From: Burkholderiaceae bacterium
GTDB lineage: Bacteria > Pseudomonadota > Gammaproteobacteria > Burkholderiales > Burkholderiaceae_C
Direction: 5' to 3'
Assembly: GCA_024235895.1 (NCBI GenBank)
Contig: JACKLM010000005.1
Location: 62,001-126,000 of the forward strand
Length of the DNA stretch: 64,000 nt
Made by a program: the position numbers and the translations under genes
Notes under the pieces: model-generated
What the model saw: only the letters and a program-made list of their open reading frames with translations
Databases searched by the model: none
Told to the model about the DNA's origin: nothing
Shown: piece by piece, positions 51,524-60,247 of the stretch
Position numbering within the stretch: position 1 is the first letter of the stretch
Layout of the letters: each line of letters begins with the position of its first letter

Positions 51524-52243
51524 TCAGCGCTGCGCCTCGTCGCCGCCTTCGGCCGGCGGCCTCGCGCGCGACTGGAACTCGTCGCGGAAGGCCGCCAGCG
51601 GCGGACCGACGAAGACGCCCTCGAGCTTGAAGTGCTCGTGCATTGCCTTGTCGCTGCGCACCGCGCGCGCGAAGTCGAACCCGTACTTGGGGTCGATTGC
51701 GGGCGTGAACGGGGTGTACGGCCGGGCCGCCTTCGGCCACGGCGAGCCTTCGTAGTTCATGTGGCAGGCTTTGCAGCGGTCCTCGAACAGCAGCTCCTGC
51801 CCGGCCTCGGCGAGTCGCTCGCGCGGCGCCGTGCGGCCCTTGCTGTCGAATGCCAGCGCCGCCTTGCGGTGCAGCAACCGGTAGTCCGACCCTGGCCCGT
51901 GGCAGGACTCGCAGCCGACGCCGACGAGGTCCTTGCCCGCCTCCTTCGGGTCGTAGCCGCCCTCGTGGCCGAAGCCGGTCGAGTGGCAGCCGACGCAGTC
52001 GGCGTCCTGCCGGTAGTCCCGGGACGGGTCGAGCCCCGCCTTCCGCTTGGCCTCGACGCGCGCCTGGGGCGCGAGCGACGCCATCGCGTCGGCGTGCGCC
52101 GTCTTCTCCCAGGATTCGAGCTGGCTGCGGTGGCACGACCCGCACTTCTTGCGGCCTTCGTAGCGCGGCTCGGCGCTCGCCGTGCCGACCAGCGCGGCGA
52201 GCAGCGCGAGGCTGGCGAGGGCTCTCGGGACGGACGGTCTCAT
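51524..52243 (-). CDS. Tetraheme cytochrome c554-like protein
   Basis: A 239-aa periplasmic cytochrome with a signal peptide (RALASLALLAALVGTASA, cleaved near 24). Four CxxCH motifs lie at C34-CH38, C83-CH87, C111-CH115 and C157-CH161. Length and heme number fit cytochrome c554 (CycA), the electron acceptor of hydroxylamine oxidoreductase. The gene follows haoA-haoB on the same strand (29-nt gap), which is the order in nitrifiers. Other tetraheme family members are possible. The next gene, a MocR regulator, ends the unit. Confidence 0.78.
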   Translation of the reverse strand: MRPSVPRALASLALLAALVGTASAEPRYEGRKKCGSCHRSQLESWEKTAHADAMASLAPQARVEAKRKAGLDPSRDYRQDADCVGCHSTGFGHEGGYDPKEAGKDLVGVGCESCHGPGSDYRLLHRKAALAFDSKGRTAPRERLAEAGQELLFEDRCKACHMNYEGSPWPKAARPYTPFTPAIDPKYGFDFARAVRSDKAMHEHFKLEGVFVGPPLAAFRDEFQSRARPPAEGGDEAQR

Positions 52244-52272
52244 GCGCCGAGGGCCAGAGGGGTTGAAGCGAC

Positions 52273-53310
52273 TCACGGCGCCGAGGGCGGGATCCGGTAG
52301 ACCCAATAGCCGCCCTGCTGGTGGACCAGCACCGGGTCGCGCATCTCGAGCGGCGCCGAGCTGGTCAGCGGCAGCAGCCGCGCCAACAGCGTCTGCGCGC
52401 TGCGCGCATCGGTGACGAAGGTCGCGCGCGCGATGCGGTCGGACGGCTCGTGCACCGTATAGCCGCTCCACTGCTGTTCCTGCATCCAGCGCTTGACGAA
52501 GACGATCGGCCCGTGCAGGTCGCCGCGCAGCGGGAAGTCCTTGGTCGCCACGCCGAGCTGCTGCGGCAGCATGCGCCCGAGCTTGAAAAGGTCGGACACA
52601 TGGACGACGACGAAGGCCTCCCGCCCGCCCGCCAGCTCGCGCAGCGCCTGCGCGCCTGTACGCTCGTCGCTGGCCAGCGCCTCGGCGAAGCGGCGGAACT
52701 CGCGCGCCTGGGGCTGCGACGGCGCCGCGCCCCAGAAGCCGCGCTCCGCGGTCTCGATCGAGCTTCGCCGCGCGAGCCAGGGCGAAGGTGCGATGAAGGG
52801 CTCGCCGAACCAGGCGTCGAAGGGCGTGCGGCGGCCGGTCAGCAGCGCCAGCGCGCGCGCCGTATCCCACCAGGCCAGCAGCAAGGAGTCCTCGGGCGTG
52901 TGCTCGCGCACCGCCTGGGCGAGCCCGGCGAGCTCGGCCGCGCGCGTGTCGACGTGGACCAGCGGCTCGCCGCTGGCGTTTTCCCAGTCGACCATCACCG
53001 GCGCGCCGCCGGCGCGGCGCGCGACATGCCCGACCGCCAGCGCCTGGTCGATGCCGTCGGCGCGCAGCTCGACGCGCTGCAGTTGCAGCGCATCGAACCC
53101 CTGCAGCCCGAGCGCCGCGAAGCGCCCGGCATCGCCCTCGTCGGTCACGCGATACCGGTAGGGCGCGGGGGCGTCGCGCCAAGGCCCCCAGGCGGCCCAG
53201 GCCAGCAGCGCGATCCCGGCGGCGACCAGCAGCCACGCCAGCCGCGCCAGCCAGCGCTGTGGCGATGCCGGCGCGGCGGCGCCGGCGGCGATCACCGCGG
53301 CGCCGGTCAA
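52273..53310 (-). CDS. haoB: HaoB-like protein of hydroxylamine oxidation cluster
   Basis: A 345-aa protein with a single N-terminal membrane helix (RWLARLAWLLVAAGIALLAWAAWG) and a large soluble part. It occupies the position of orf2/haoB, the gene between haoA and the c554 gene in ammonia oxidisers. Segments such as DSLLLAWWDTARALALLTGRRTPFD resemble that family as I recall it. Function is unknown; assembly of the hydroxylamine oxidoreductase complex is one idea. TTG 53310 overlaps the haoA stop by 4 nt (TTGA); GTG at about 53295 is an alternative. Confidence 0.72.
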   Translation of the reverse strand: MTGAAVIAAGAAAPASPQRWLARLAWLLVAAGIALLAWAAWGPWRDAPAPYRYRVTDEGDAGRFAALGLQGFDALQLQRVELRADGIDQALAVGHVARRAGGAPVMVDWENASGEPLVHVDTRAAELAGLAQAVREHTPEDSLLLAWWDTARALALLTGRRTPFDAWFGEPFIAPSPWLARRSSIETAERGFWGAAPSQPQAREFRRFAEALASDERTGAQALRELAGGREAFVVVHVSDLFKLGRMLPQQLGVATKDFPLRGDLHGPIVFVKRWMQEQQWSGYTVHEPSDRIARATFVTDARSAQTLLARLLPLTSSAPLEMRDPVLVHQQGGYWVYRIPPSAP

Positions 53311-55010
53311 TCCGCGTCCTTGCCGCGCCGGCGCGCGATCGCCAGTGCCGCGCCACCGGCCAGCAGCAGCGCACCGCCCAGGCCGCCGAGCGAGGCGCGG
53401 GTGGCGCCGTCGGACGGGTCGAGCAGGCTGGTGCGCCGCGTCTCGAGCTTGGCGACGCGCTGCTGCAACGACGCCATCTCGCGCAGCTTGGTGTCCTCGC
53501 TCATGATCTTCGAATAGGCGCGGTTCAGCGGCTCCCAGCCCTCGGTATAGGTCCAGCCGCCGGGGTTGACGTGCGCCAGCCCGACATGCAGCTTGGCGAG
53601 GTCGTTTTCACCCATCTCGATGACCTCGAACTCGATCGACGACGGGTTGTTGGCCTGGGTCCAGAAGAGCTGGAAGAACTGCGCCACACCCTCCTTGTCG
53701 GGCGGCGGCGGCGCCGGGCGGTTGGTCGTCTGCCCGGGCAGCAGCTTGTCGGCGTAGAGCTTCTCGACCACCTTGTGCGCCTCCTGGTACTTGGCCAGGC
53801 CTTGCAGCGTGCCCTTGTCCATCAGCTCGAGGTAGGAGCGCGCGAGCGACTCGCTGTGGCACTGGGTGCAGGTCTTGACCCAGGCCTCGAGCCGCTTCTC
53901 GGACCAGGCGCTCGTGATGTTGGCCGCCACGCCGCCGGCGGCGGGGTAGTTGGCCCAGCGCACCTTGCGCACCATGTTGTGGCTGAACTTGCCCTGGTAC
54001 TCCATGTGACAGGTCTGGCAGGTCGGCGCCGTCTGCCCGCCCTTGGCGAAGGCGTCCTTCAGCGGCATCGACCAGTTCCACTGGCCGCCCATCATCTCGG
54101 TGATCTTGCCGTGCTTGGACAGCGAGTAGGCCTCCCAGTTGTTGTGGTCGATGCCGTTGTGGCAGGTCGCGCAGGCCTGCGGCTTGCGCGATTCGACGAC
54201 CGAGAACTCGTGCCGGGTATGGCAGGTGTCGCACTTGTTTTGGTTCTGGTGGCAGGCGGTGCAGCCCTCGGCGATCTCGCGCTGCGGCATGCCGGCCCAG
54301 ATCGTCGTCTCGACGTTGGCCTTGTAGTCCAGCGCGTGCGACGGCCTTCCCTTGGGCCACTCGTTGTTCGGCCAGGTGATGGTGTCGCGCTCGGACTCGC
54401 GCTCGGCGAACTCCTGCAGATGGCAGGTCGCGCAGACGTCGGCGGTCGGCATGCGCAGGTCGGCGGCGTGGTTCGCGCGTCCCTTGGCGTTGACGTCGAC
54501 GTGGCAGTCGATGCAGCCGACCTCCTTCAGCGCCTCGCCGGCGCCGAGCTTGCCCAGCGAGCGCAGGTTAGCCTCGACCTCCTCCAGCTTGGCCTTCTTG
54601 TAGAAGGTCGGGTCCGACGGCGCGAGCTGGCGGATGCGGTCCAGGTTGGCGTGCGTGCTCTTCTTCCACGACGTGACCCACACGGGCGATTCGTCGGCGT
54701 GGCACTCGATGCAGTCCTCGCGCGACGCGACCTCCTTGACGGTGGCAGGCGGCTTGTAGAACGAATGCGGGTCGAGGTACTTGCTGAACGGGATCGGCTT
54801 CCAGTACTGCGCGTGGCTGCCGCGACCCGCGCCCTCGGCCGGGTCCTTGTAGCGCTTGACGAGCGCGTCGTAGAGCTGCTGCGGGCTGGCGCTGCGATCG
54901 AGCTTCAGCGCCTCGTAGGTCTCCTTCGGGATCTCGGCCTGCGCCGCGACGGCGGACCACAAGCCGGCGGCGAGCACGATCCTGCCGATCCTGCGCCACA
55001 TCGTGTCCAT
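53307..55010 (-). CDS. haoA: Hydroxylamine oxidoreductase (octaheme cytochrome c)
   Basis: A 567-aa protein, near the ~570 residues of Nitrosomonas HAO. A signal peptide (GRIVLAAGLWSAVAAQA) is followed by eight CxxCH motifs at C100, C166, C193, C250, C260, C280, C331 and C381. The fourth is expected to be the P460 heme. Tyr488 in GGWTYTEGWEP is, by position, the candidate for the tyrosine that crosslinks P460. A C-terminal membrane helix (GLGGALLLAGGAALAIARRR) may anchor it. It would oxidise hydroxylamine in the periplasm. ATG 55010 follows GGAGGAG. No ammonia monooxygenase genes are in the window. Confidence 0.9.
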   Translation of the reverse strand: MDTMWRRIGRIVLAAGLWSAVAAQAEIPKETYEALKLDRSASPQQLYDALVKRYKDPAEGAGRGSHAQYWKPIPFSKYLDPHSFYKPPATVKEVASREDCIECHADESPVWVTSWKKSTHANLDRIRQLAPSDPTFYKKAKLEEVEANLRSLGKLGAGEALKEVGCIDCHVDVNAKGRANHAADLRMPTADVCATCHLQEFAERESERDTITWPNNEWPKGRPSHALDYKANVETTIWAGMPQREIAEGCTACHQNQNKCDTCHTRHEFSVVESRKPQACATCHNGIDHNNWEAYSLSKHGKITEMMGGQWNWSMPLKDAFAKGGQTAPTCQTCHMEYQGKFSHNMVRKVRWANYPAAGGVAANITSAWSEKRLEAWVKTCTQCHSESLARSYLELMDKGTLQGLAKYQEAHKVVEKLYADKLLPGQTTNRPAPPPPDKEGVAQFFQLFWTQANNPSSIEFEVIEMGENDLAKLHVGLAHVNPGGWTYTEGWEPLNRAYSKIMSEDTKLREMASLQQRVAKLETRRTSLLDPSDGATRASLGGLGGALLLAGGAALAIARRRGKDAD

Positions 55011-55202
55011 GCGGGTCTCCTCCGGTTTGGCGGCGCTGCGCGTCGCCTGCGCCGATCATGGGATCCGCAGCGTCATCGGCCAAGCACCGCGGCGCGACGC
55101 AGGCGTGGTGCCAATGGTGCCAAATGATGGATCGAACGTCGCGATCGCTGGGTCCAGTTTGGACCAAGCGTCATGGCGGGACGCGTCCGGCATGGCGCCT
55201 TG
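55011..55202. other. haoA upstream region with a short palindrome
   Basis: A 192-bp gap upstream of haoA. GGTCCA-GTT-TGGACC lies at 55151-55165, about 140 nt from the haoA ATG, and a GGTGCCA direct repeat lies nearby. No FNR or sigma-54 box was found. These may be operator elements, but there is no further support. Confidence 0.3.
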
Positions 55203-55718
55203 TCAGCCGTGGATGCGGGATCCTGGCATCGCGCCCTCATGCCGCAGCAGCGTTGTCTTGCGAGCCAGCCCGCCTGCGTAGCCGGTGAGGCTGCCGTCGC
55301 GCCCGATCACGCGGTGGCAGGGCACGATGATCGCGACCGGGTTGGCGCCGACCGCGGCGCCCACCGCACGCACCGCGCGCGGCCGGCCGATGCGCGCGGC
55401 GATGTCGGCATAGCTGACAGTGCGGCCGGCCGGGATCTCGGACAGCGAGCGCCAGACCTCGCGCCGGAACGGCGTGCCCTGCAGGTCCAGCGGCACGTCG
55501 AAGCGTGTATGCGGGTCGCGCGCATAGGCGGCCAGCTCTAACGCGAGCTGCGCCAGCCAGCGCTGCCGCGGGACCGACGGGCAGGCGTCGTAACCGGCCG
55601 GCGGCGCGAACTCGAGCAGCGCGATGCCGCGCGGGGTTGCGGCGGCGTAAAGCGTGCCAACGGGGCTTTCGACGGTGGCGCGGGCGACGACGCCGGTAGG
55701 CAGGGGGGAGAGTGGCAT
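55203..55718 (-). CDS. ogt: Methylated-DNA-[protein]-cysteine S-methyltransferase
   Basis: A 171-aa O6-alkylguanine-DNA alkyltransferase. The active-site motif is IIVPCHRVIGRDGSLTGYAGG with the acceptor Cys. The helix-turn-helix wing GTPFRREVWRSLSEIPAGRTVSYADIAARIG is intact. It repairs O6-methylguanine by transferring the methyl group to itself. ATG 55718 follows GGTGAT. It is 4 nt after the Ada/AlkA gene, so both form an alkylation-repair operon. Confidence 0.95.
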   Translation of the reverse strand: MPLSPLPTGVVARATVESPVGTLYAAATPRGIALLEFAPPAGYDACPSVPRQRWLAQLALELAAYARDPHTRFDVPLDLQGTPFRREVWRSLSEIPAGRTVSYADIAARIGRPRAVRAVGAAVGANPVAIIVPCHRVIGRDGSLTGYAGGLARKTTLLRHEGAMPGSRIHG

Positions 55719-55722
55719 GGCA

Positions 55723-57327
55723 TCACCTCGATGATTTGGCGTGGCGGGCCGGGGCCGCGCGGGACCGCGTGGTCGCCGGGGTGGCGATGAGTGCAGTGGC
55801 GGCGGGGGCAGGATCCGTGGCGAGCGCACGCCACAGACGCACGACGGCATAGGCACGCCACGGTCGCCACGCCTCGGCGACCTGCGACGCGGCGCGCGCA
55901 TCCGGGCGAGACCTCGCCCCCGAGGCCGCGGTCAGCGCCGATCGAATGCCGATGTCGCCGGCCGGAAACGCGTCCGGCCATGCCAGCGCGCGCATCGCGA
56001 TCAGCTGCACCGTCCAGTCGCCGACGCCCGGCAGCGCGCGCAGCGCCTGCAGCGTCGGCCGCAGCGGTGCCCCCGGCTGCAGCGCGATCCGACCGTCGGC
56101 GACCGCGGCCGCGAGGGATTGCAGCGCGTGCACACGCTGGCGCACGATGCCCAGCGCGCCGATCGCCCCCGGGTCGGCGCCCGCCAGCGTGGCCGGCTCC
56201 GGGAACAAGCGGTCCAGGCCCTCGAACGGCGTTGCCCACGGAGTCCCGAAACGCGCGATCAGTCGGCCTGCCAGCGTGCGCGCCGCGGCCAGCGTCACTT
56301 GCTGACCGAGCACCGCGCGCACCGCGAGCTCGAAGCCGTCGAAGCTGCCTGGCAGTCTCAGCCCCGGCTGCGCGGGCAGCGGCATGCGGGCGAGCACGGG
56401 GTCGATCAGCGCGGGGTCGGCGTCGAGGTCGAACGCGTGACGCGCCCGCTGCAGCAGGGCGCCGGCCGCCGGCGCGAGCGTCGGTGCGACGCGCAGGTGC
56501 AGCTCGTCGCGTCCTGGCACGAAGCGGCACTCGATCCACCCCGCGGCGCGCGAGCCGCCTTGCGGCAGCGACAGCGTGCGCCGCAGCACGCCGGCATCGA
56601 CGCGCTCGATGCCGGGAAGCGCACGTTCGGCGAAGAACCGCATCATGGCGTCGCCGTCCAGCGGCGGCCGATACGCCAGGCGCAGCAGCGTCGGACCGCG
56701 CAGCGCGCCCTGCACCGACCTGTCCGCGGCGGGCCGATCGGCGGCATCCGGCACCGTGGCTGCACGCCGCAGCCTGGACGGCGCCATGCGGTAGCGCGCG
56801 GCGAACGCGGCGTTGAATCGTCGCAGGCTGGCGAATCCGCTGGCCAGCGCGACCTGCGTCACCGGCAGTGCCGTGTCGGTGAGCAGCCGCTTGGCCAGCA
56901 GCAGGCGCTGCGTCGTCACGAAGTCCTGCGGCGACACGCCGTGCGCCGCACCGAAGATGCGCCGCAGGTGGCGGTCCGTCACACCCAGTCGCGCAGCCAG
57001 CGCCCGCAGCGGCAGCGCCTGCCCGGCGTGCACGGCGTCGACGATGGCGCGCGCCGCGTGGGCGGCCAGCACCGCCGGGGCGTCGACGCCCGAAAGCCCC
57101 GGCGCGATCTCCGGCCGGCACTTCAGGCAGGGGCGGAATCCGGCCGCCTCGGCCTGTGCCGCGTGGGCGAAGAAGCGGCAGTGCTCGCGCCGCGGCGTGC
57201 GCACGCGGCACACCGGGCGGCAGTAGACGCCGGTCGTCGTGACACCGACGAACAGCCGGCCGTCGAAGCGCACATCGTGCGCCTTCAGCGCGAGGTAGGC
57301 GGCATCGGCATCCATCGAACGGATCAT
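55723..57327 (-). CDS. Ada/AlkA fusion: methylphosphotriester-sensing AraC regulator and 3-methyladenine DNA glycosylase
   Basis: A 534-aa three-module protein. Residues ~1-80 are the Ada metal-binding domain with four cysteines (VYCRPVCRVRTPRREHC...FRPCLKC). Residues ~85-190 form an AraC-type double HTH (LRALAARLGVTDRHLRRIF and LPVTQVALASGFASLRRFNAAF). The rest is an AlkA glycosylase, with GVGDWTVQLIAMRAL as helix-hairpin-helix and catalytic Asp region (AFPAGDIGIRSAL). It both senses methylated phosphate and removes methylated bases. ATG 57327 or 57315 is possible. It is followed by ogt. Confidence 0.92.
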   Translation of the reverse strand: MIRSMDADAAYLALKAHDVRFDGRLFVGVTTTGVYCRPVCRVRTPRREHCRFFAHAAQAEAAGFRPCLKCRPEIAPGLSGVDAPAVLAAHAARAIVDAVHAGQALPLRALAARLGVTDRHLRRIFGAAHGVSPQDFVTTQRLLLAKRLLTDTALPVTQVALASGFASLRRFNAAFAARYRMAPSRLRRAATVPDAADRPAADRSVQGALRGPTLLRLAYRPPLDGDAMMRFFAERALPGIERVDAGVLRRTLSLPQGGSRAAGWIECRFVPGRDELHLRVAPTLAPAAGALLQRARHAFDLDADPALIDPVLARMPLPAQPGLRLPGSFDGFELAVRAVLGQQVTLAAARTLAGRLIARFGTPWATPFEGLDRLFPEPATLAGADPGAIGALGIVRQRVHALQSLAAAVADGRIALQPGAPLRPTLQALRALPGVGDWTVQLIAMRALAWPDAFPAGDIGIRSALTAASGARSRPDARAASQVAEAWRPWRAYAVVRLWRALATDPAPAATALIATPATTRSRAAPARHAKSSR

Positions 57328-57733
57328 AGGCAGGAGACCGGCCGGGACTCGCCGTATTCGGACCTGTCCTTGTCGGGCCACTGCGGCAGCGTGCTGGCGG
57401 CGGACCGCGCCCCGCGCGCCCTGCGCGCCGGGCTTCTGGATCCGTGCGCCGTCGCCCGCACGTCCGGTTGGGCGCCATGAAGCATCGCGGTTGCTCGCCG
57501 GAGTCCGGCCCGCCGATGGCCGATGCTCGCAGCCGGCTGCCGCCGCTTGCCGCGGCCTCGTGGGTCCGACGCCGAGGCCGAGCGAGCCGAGGCCCGCGAC
57601 CAGCGACATGGATCGCAAACCGCGCTCGGCCGAGTGCGGCGGTGATGCCGGGCCAGGGTGGTCCCACCAGCCGCCACGGTCGCGCTCGCGCGACTGACCC
57701 AAGGCCGCTTGCACCTCGCTTCCGGTGTGTCGT
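57328..57733. other. Intergenic region, nothing recognised
   Basis: A 406-bp gap between the LysR stop and the Ada/AlkA start, both minus-strand. I see no gene, terminator or clear promoter. An Ada-box-like site would be expected near 57330-57420 but none is convincing. Confidence 0.4.
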
Positions 57734-58660
57734 TCACCGCCCGGGCAGGGGTGGCGCGGCGCACCAGACCTGCCGAGAGAGCACTTCCCGCACCCAGTCC
57801 TGGAATGCGCGCACGCGCGCGCTGCGCAGCCTTGCGGTCGGCGTCACGAAGTGCACCGGCAGCGGCGGGCAGCTCCAGCCCGGCAGCACGCGCAGCAGTG
57901 CACCGCTGGCCAGGTGGTGGCGGGCGACGAACTCGGCGACCTGGATGATGCCCAGTCCGTCCAGCCCGGCGCTCAGCATGGCGCCGCTGTCGGTCGTTAG
58001 CAGCCGTGCCGGGACCTCGATCGTGACGTGGTGCGCGCCGTCGACCAGCCGCAGCGGCGGCGGGCTGCGCTGTCCCGCCGGAAGGTAGCCGACGCGCAGG
58101 TGGCGCGCGAGCTCGTCGGGATGCCGTGGCAACCCGTGCGCGTCGACGTAGCGCGGCGCCGCGCACAGCACGAAGGGCAGATCGCCGAGCCGGCTGACGA
58201 CGAGCGACGAATCGGGCAGCTCGCCGCCGCGGATCGCGCAGTCCAGGCCCTCGCGAACCAGGTCCACCGTCTGGTCGCTGCAGCCGAGCTCGACCGCGAG
58301 TTGCGGGTGGCGGTCGAGCAGGCCGCGCATCGCCGGCATCAGCACCAGGCGGCCGAGTGCGACCGGCACCTGCACCCGCAGCCGCCCGGACGGCGCCAGC
58401 CGCGCGGCGCGCAGCTCGGCGTCGGCGGTGTCGAGCTGGGCCAGGATCTGCCGCGCGCGGGCGTGGTAGGTCAGCCCCTCGGCGCTCGGTCGGACGCTGC
58501 GCGTGCTGCGCACGAGCAGCCGCACGCCGAGGTGCGCCTCGAGCTGCGCGACCTGCTCGCTGACGGTGGACTTGTGCCGCGCGAGCACCTGCGCCGCCTT
58601 GGTGAAGCTGCCGCTGTCGACCACCTGCACGTAGCTGCGCATCGCTTCGAGCTGATCCAT
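57734..58660 (-). CDS. LysR-family transcriptional regulator
   Basis: A 308-aa regulator. The N-terminal HTH is AMRSYVQVVDSGSFTKAAQVLARHKSTVSEQVAQLEAHLGVRLL, followed by a substrate-binding type II domain (LAVELGCSDQTVDLVREGLDCAIRGGELPDSSLV). It belongs to the CrgA-like clade. ATG 58660 is preceded by GGAG. It is divergent from a small membrane protein gene, with a perfect inverted repeat between them, so it likely controls that gene. Confidence 0.92.
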   Translation of the reverse strand: MDQLEAMRSYVQVVDSGSFTKAAQVLARHKSTVSEQVAQLEAHLGVRLLVRSTRSVRPSAEGLTYHARARQILAQLDTADAELRAARLAPSGRLRVQVPVALGRLVLMPAMRGLLDRHPQLAVELGCSDQTVDLVREGLDCAIRGGELPDSSLVVSRLGDLPFVLCAAPRYVDAHGLPRHPDELARHLRVGYLPAGQRSPPPLRLVDGAHHVTIEVPARLLTTDSGAMLSAGLDGLGIIQVAEFVARHHLASGALLRVLPGWSCPPLPVHFVTPTARLRSARVRAFQDWVREVLSRQVWCAAPPLPGR

Positions 58661-58825
58661 CGCGGGCTCCTGCTGGCGGACTCTCGGACGAGGTTCGACC
58701 GGCGCCGGCATCCGGGGCCTCCGGCAGACGTCCGTCGTGGCGCAGCGGCGCGAGCGCGCGGGGTCTGCGCATGCCGACGGGCATCGGCGAGCGGCGGCGA
58801 GCGAAGGCGGGGGCCGTCGCCCGAT

Positions 58826-58844
58826 TGTCGGGTTTCGCCCGACA
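58826..58844. promoter_or_regulatory. Likely LysR operator
   Basis: TGTCGGG-TTTCG-CCCGACA is a perfect 7-bp inverted repeat in the 267-bp divergent promoter, 84 nt upstream of the membrane protein ATG. The upstream CCGATTGTCGG extends the pattern. Position and symmetry suit LysR binding. Confidence 0.5.
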
Positions 58845-58927
58845 GTGTGTCGGCGCCCCCTCGCTAGGCGAGGCGCTGCGGCGCCCCTACGCTCGGCGGC
58901 CATCACCCCACCGCCCGCGAGGCCGCC

Positions 58928-59383
58928 ATGCTCACCACCGTCCACCGCACCGCGGCGCGGATCGCCACCGCCTGCATCGCCAGCTTCTGGATCGCCACCG
59001 TCGGCGTCGAGCTCGCCGGATCGGCCGACGCGGTCGCGCGCGTCAAGCACGCGATCGTGATGCCGGGCCTGCTGCTGCTGATCCCGGCGATCGCCGCCAC
59101 CGGCGCCAGCGGGTTCGCGCTCGCCCGCGCGCGAGGGGGTGCCCTGGTGGCGGCGAAGAAGCGGCGCATGCCGTGGATCGCCGCCAACGGCCTGCTGGTG
59201 CTCGTGCCTTGTGCGCTGCTGCTCGACCGCTGGGCCGCGGCGTCGCTGCTGGATGCACGCTTCGTCGCCGTGCAGGCGGTCGAGCTCGTCGCCGGCGCGG
59301 TCAACCTCGCGCTGATGGCGCTCAACCTGCGCGACGGGCGGCGCCTGGTTCGTCAGCGCGCCGACGCGCACCCGGTCTCGTGA
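58928..59383 (+). CDS. Small integral membrane protein, LysR-linked
   Basis: A 151-aa protein with four hydrophobic segments (ATACIASFWIATVGVELAG; AIVMPGLLLLIPAIAATGASGFAL; IAANGLLVLVPCALLLDRWA; ELVAGAVNLALMALNL). It has no enzymatic motif. It starts at ATG 58928 and diverges from a LysR gene. The topology is like DUF-type transmembrane protein families; I do not recognise the function. Confidence 0.65.
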   Translation: MLTTVHRTAARIATACIASFWIATVGVELAGSADAVARVKHAIVMPGLLLLIPAIAATGASGFALARARGGALVAAKKRRMPWIAANGLLVLVPCALLLDRWAAASLLDARFVAVQAVELVAGAVNLALMALNLRDGRRLVRQRADAHPVS

Positions 59384-59408
59384 CGGCGCGCGGGCCGGCC
59401 CGCGGCGC

Positions 59409-60239
59409 TCAGCGCGTCATTCCGCGCCGGCTCGCATAGCTCAGCGAATCGACCAGCGCCACCAGCAGCAGCATCGCCGCCAGCACGGTGCAGGTCTTGT
59501 CCATCTGGAACAGCCCCATGTGGAAGACGAGCAGCTGCCCCAGCCCGCCGGCGCCGACGACGCCGAGCACCGCGGCGGCGCGAATATTGTTCTCCCAGCG
59601 GTACAGCGCATAGCTCAGCAGCTGCGGCAGCACCTGCGGCAGCGTGGCGTAGAGGAAGACGCGCAGCGGGTCCACGCCCTGCGCGCGCAGCGCGTCGGCC
59701 GGTCCGGCGGGCGCGTTCTCGATCGCCTCGGCGAACAGTCGCCCGAGCACGCCCGCGGTGTGCAGCGCCAGCGCCAGCGTGCCGGCGAACGGGCCCAGCC
59801 CGGCGCTGATCAGCAGCAGCGCGGCCCAGACCAGCTCCGGGATCGACCGCAGCGCGTTGAGCACGAGCCGCATCGGCGCGCGCGCCCAGGCACGATCGCC
59901 GGCGTGCATCCGGCTCGCCGGCAACGCCAGCACGATCGCCGCCGCGGCGGCCAGCAGCGTGCCGAGCGCCGACATCGCCAGCGTCTCCCAGGCCCCGACC
60001 GCGACCTGGCGCAGGAAGCCGGGCTCGAGGTCGGGCGGGAAGAACTCGCCCGCGAAGCGCGCCATGCCGCGCGCGGCGTCGAGCGAGAGAAACTGCGCCC
60101 ACTGCAAGTCCAGCGACGCGAAGCTGGCGGCGACGAGCACGATCACCGCGGCCGTGAACCAGCAGGCCTTGCAGCGGGCGTCGAACAGCCGCGGCGGCAG
60201 CCTGAACGGCGGGTTGGCGGCGTGGCGGTCCATATCCAT
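59409..60239 (-). CDS. phnE: Phosphonate-type ABC transporter permease (PhnE-like, second)
   Basis: A 276-aa inner-membrane permease. The EAA-like cytoplasmic loop is LRAQGVDPLRVFLYATLPQVLPQLLSY, and MSALGTLLAAAAAIVLALPAS and ENNIRAAAVLGVVGAGGLGQLL are typical of PhnE. ATG 60239 has GAGGG upstream. It follows a second PhnE-like gene by 8 nt, so the importer is probably built from two different permeases, as in PhnCDEE systems. Confidence 0.88.
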   Translation of the reverse strand: MDMDRHAANPPFRLPPRLFDARCKACWFTAAVIVLVAASFASLDLQWAQFLSLDAARGMARFAGEFFPPDLEPGFLRQVAVGAWETLAMSALGTLLAAAAAIVLALPASRMHAGDRAWARAPMRLVLNALRSIPELVWAALLLISAGLGPFAGTLALALHTAGVLGRLFAEAIENAPAGPADALRAQGVDPLRVFLYATLPQVLPQLLSYALYRWENNIRAAAVLGVVGAGGLGQLLVFHMGLFQMDKTCTVLAAMLLLVALVDSLSYASRRGMTR

Positions 60240-60247
60240 CAGCGCCC

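Noticed and set aside
51524..55010. The organism as a lithotrophic ammonia oxidiser because of hao genes
   Set aside because: No amoCAB or cM552 is present, and the rest of the window shows organotrophic denitrification with aromatic degradation.
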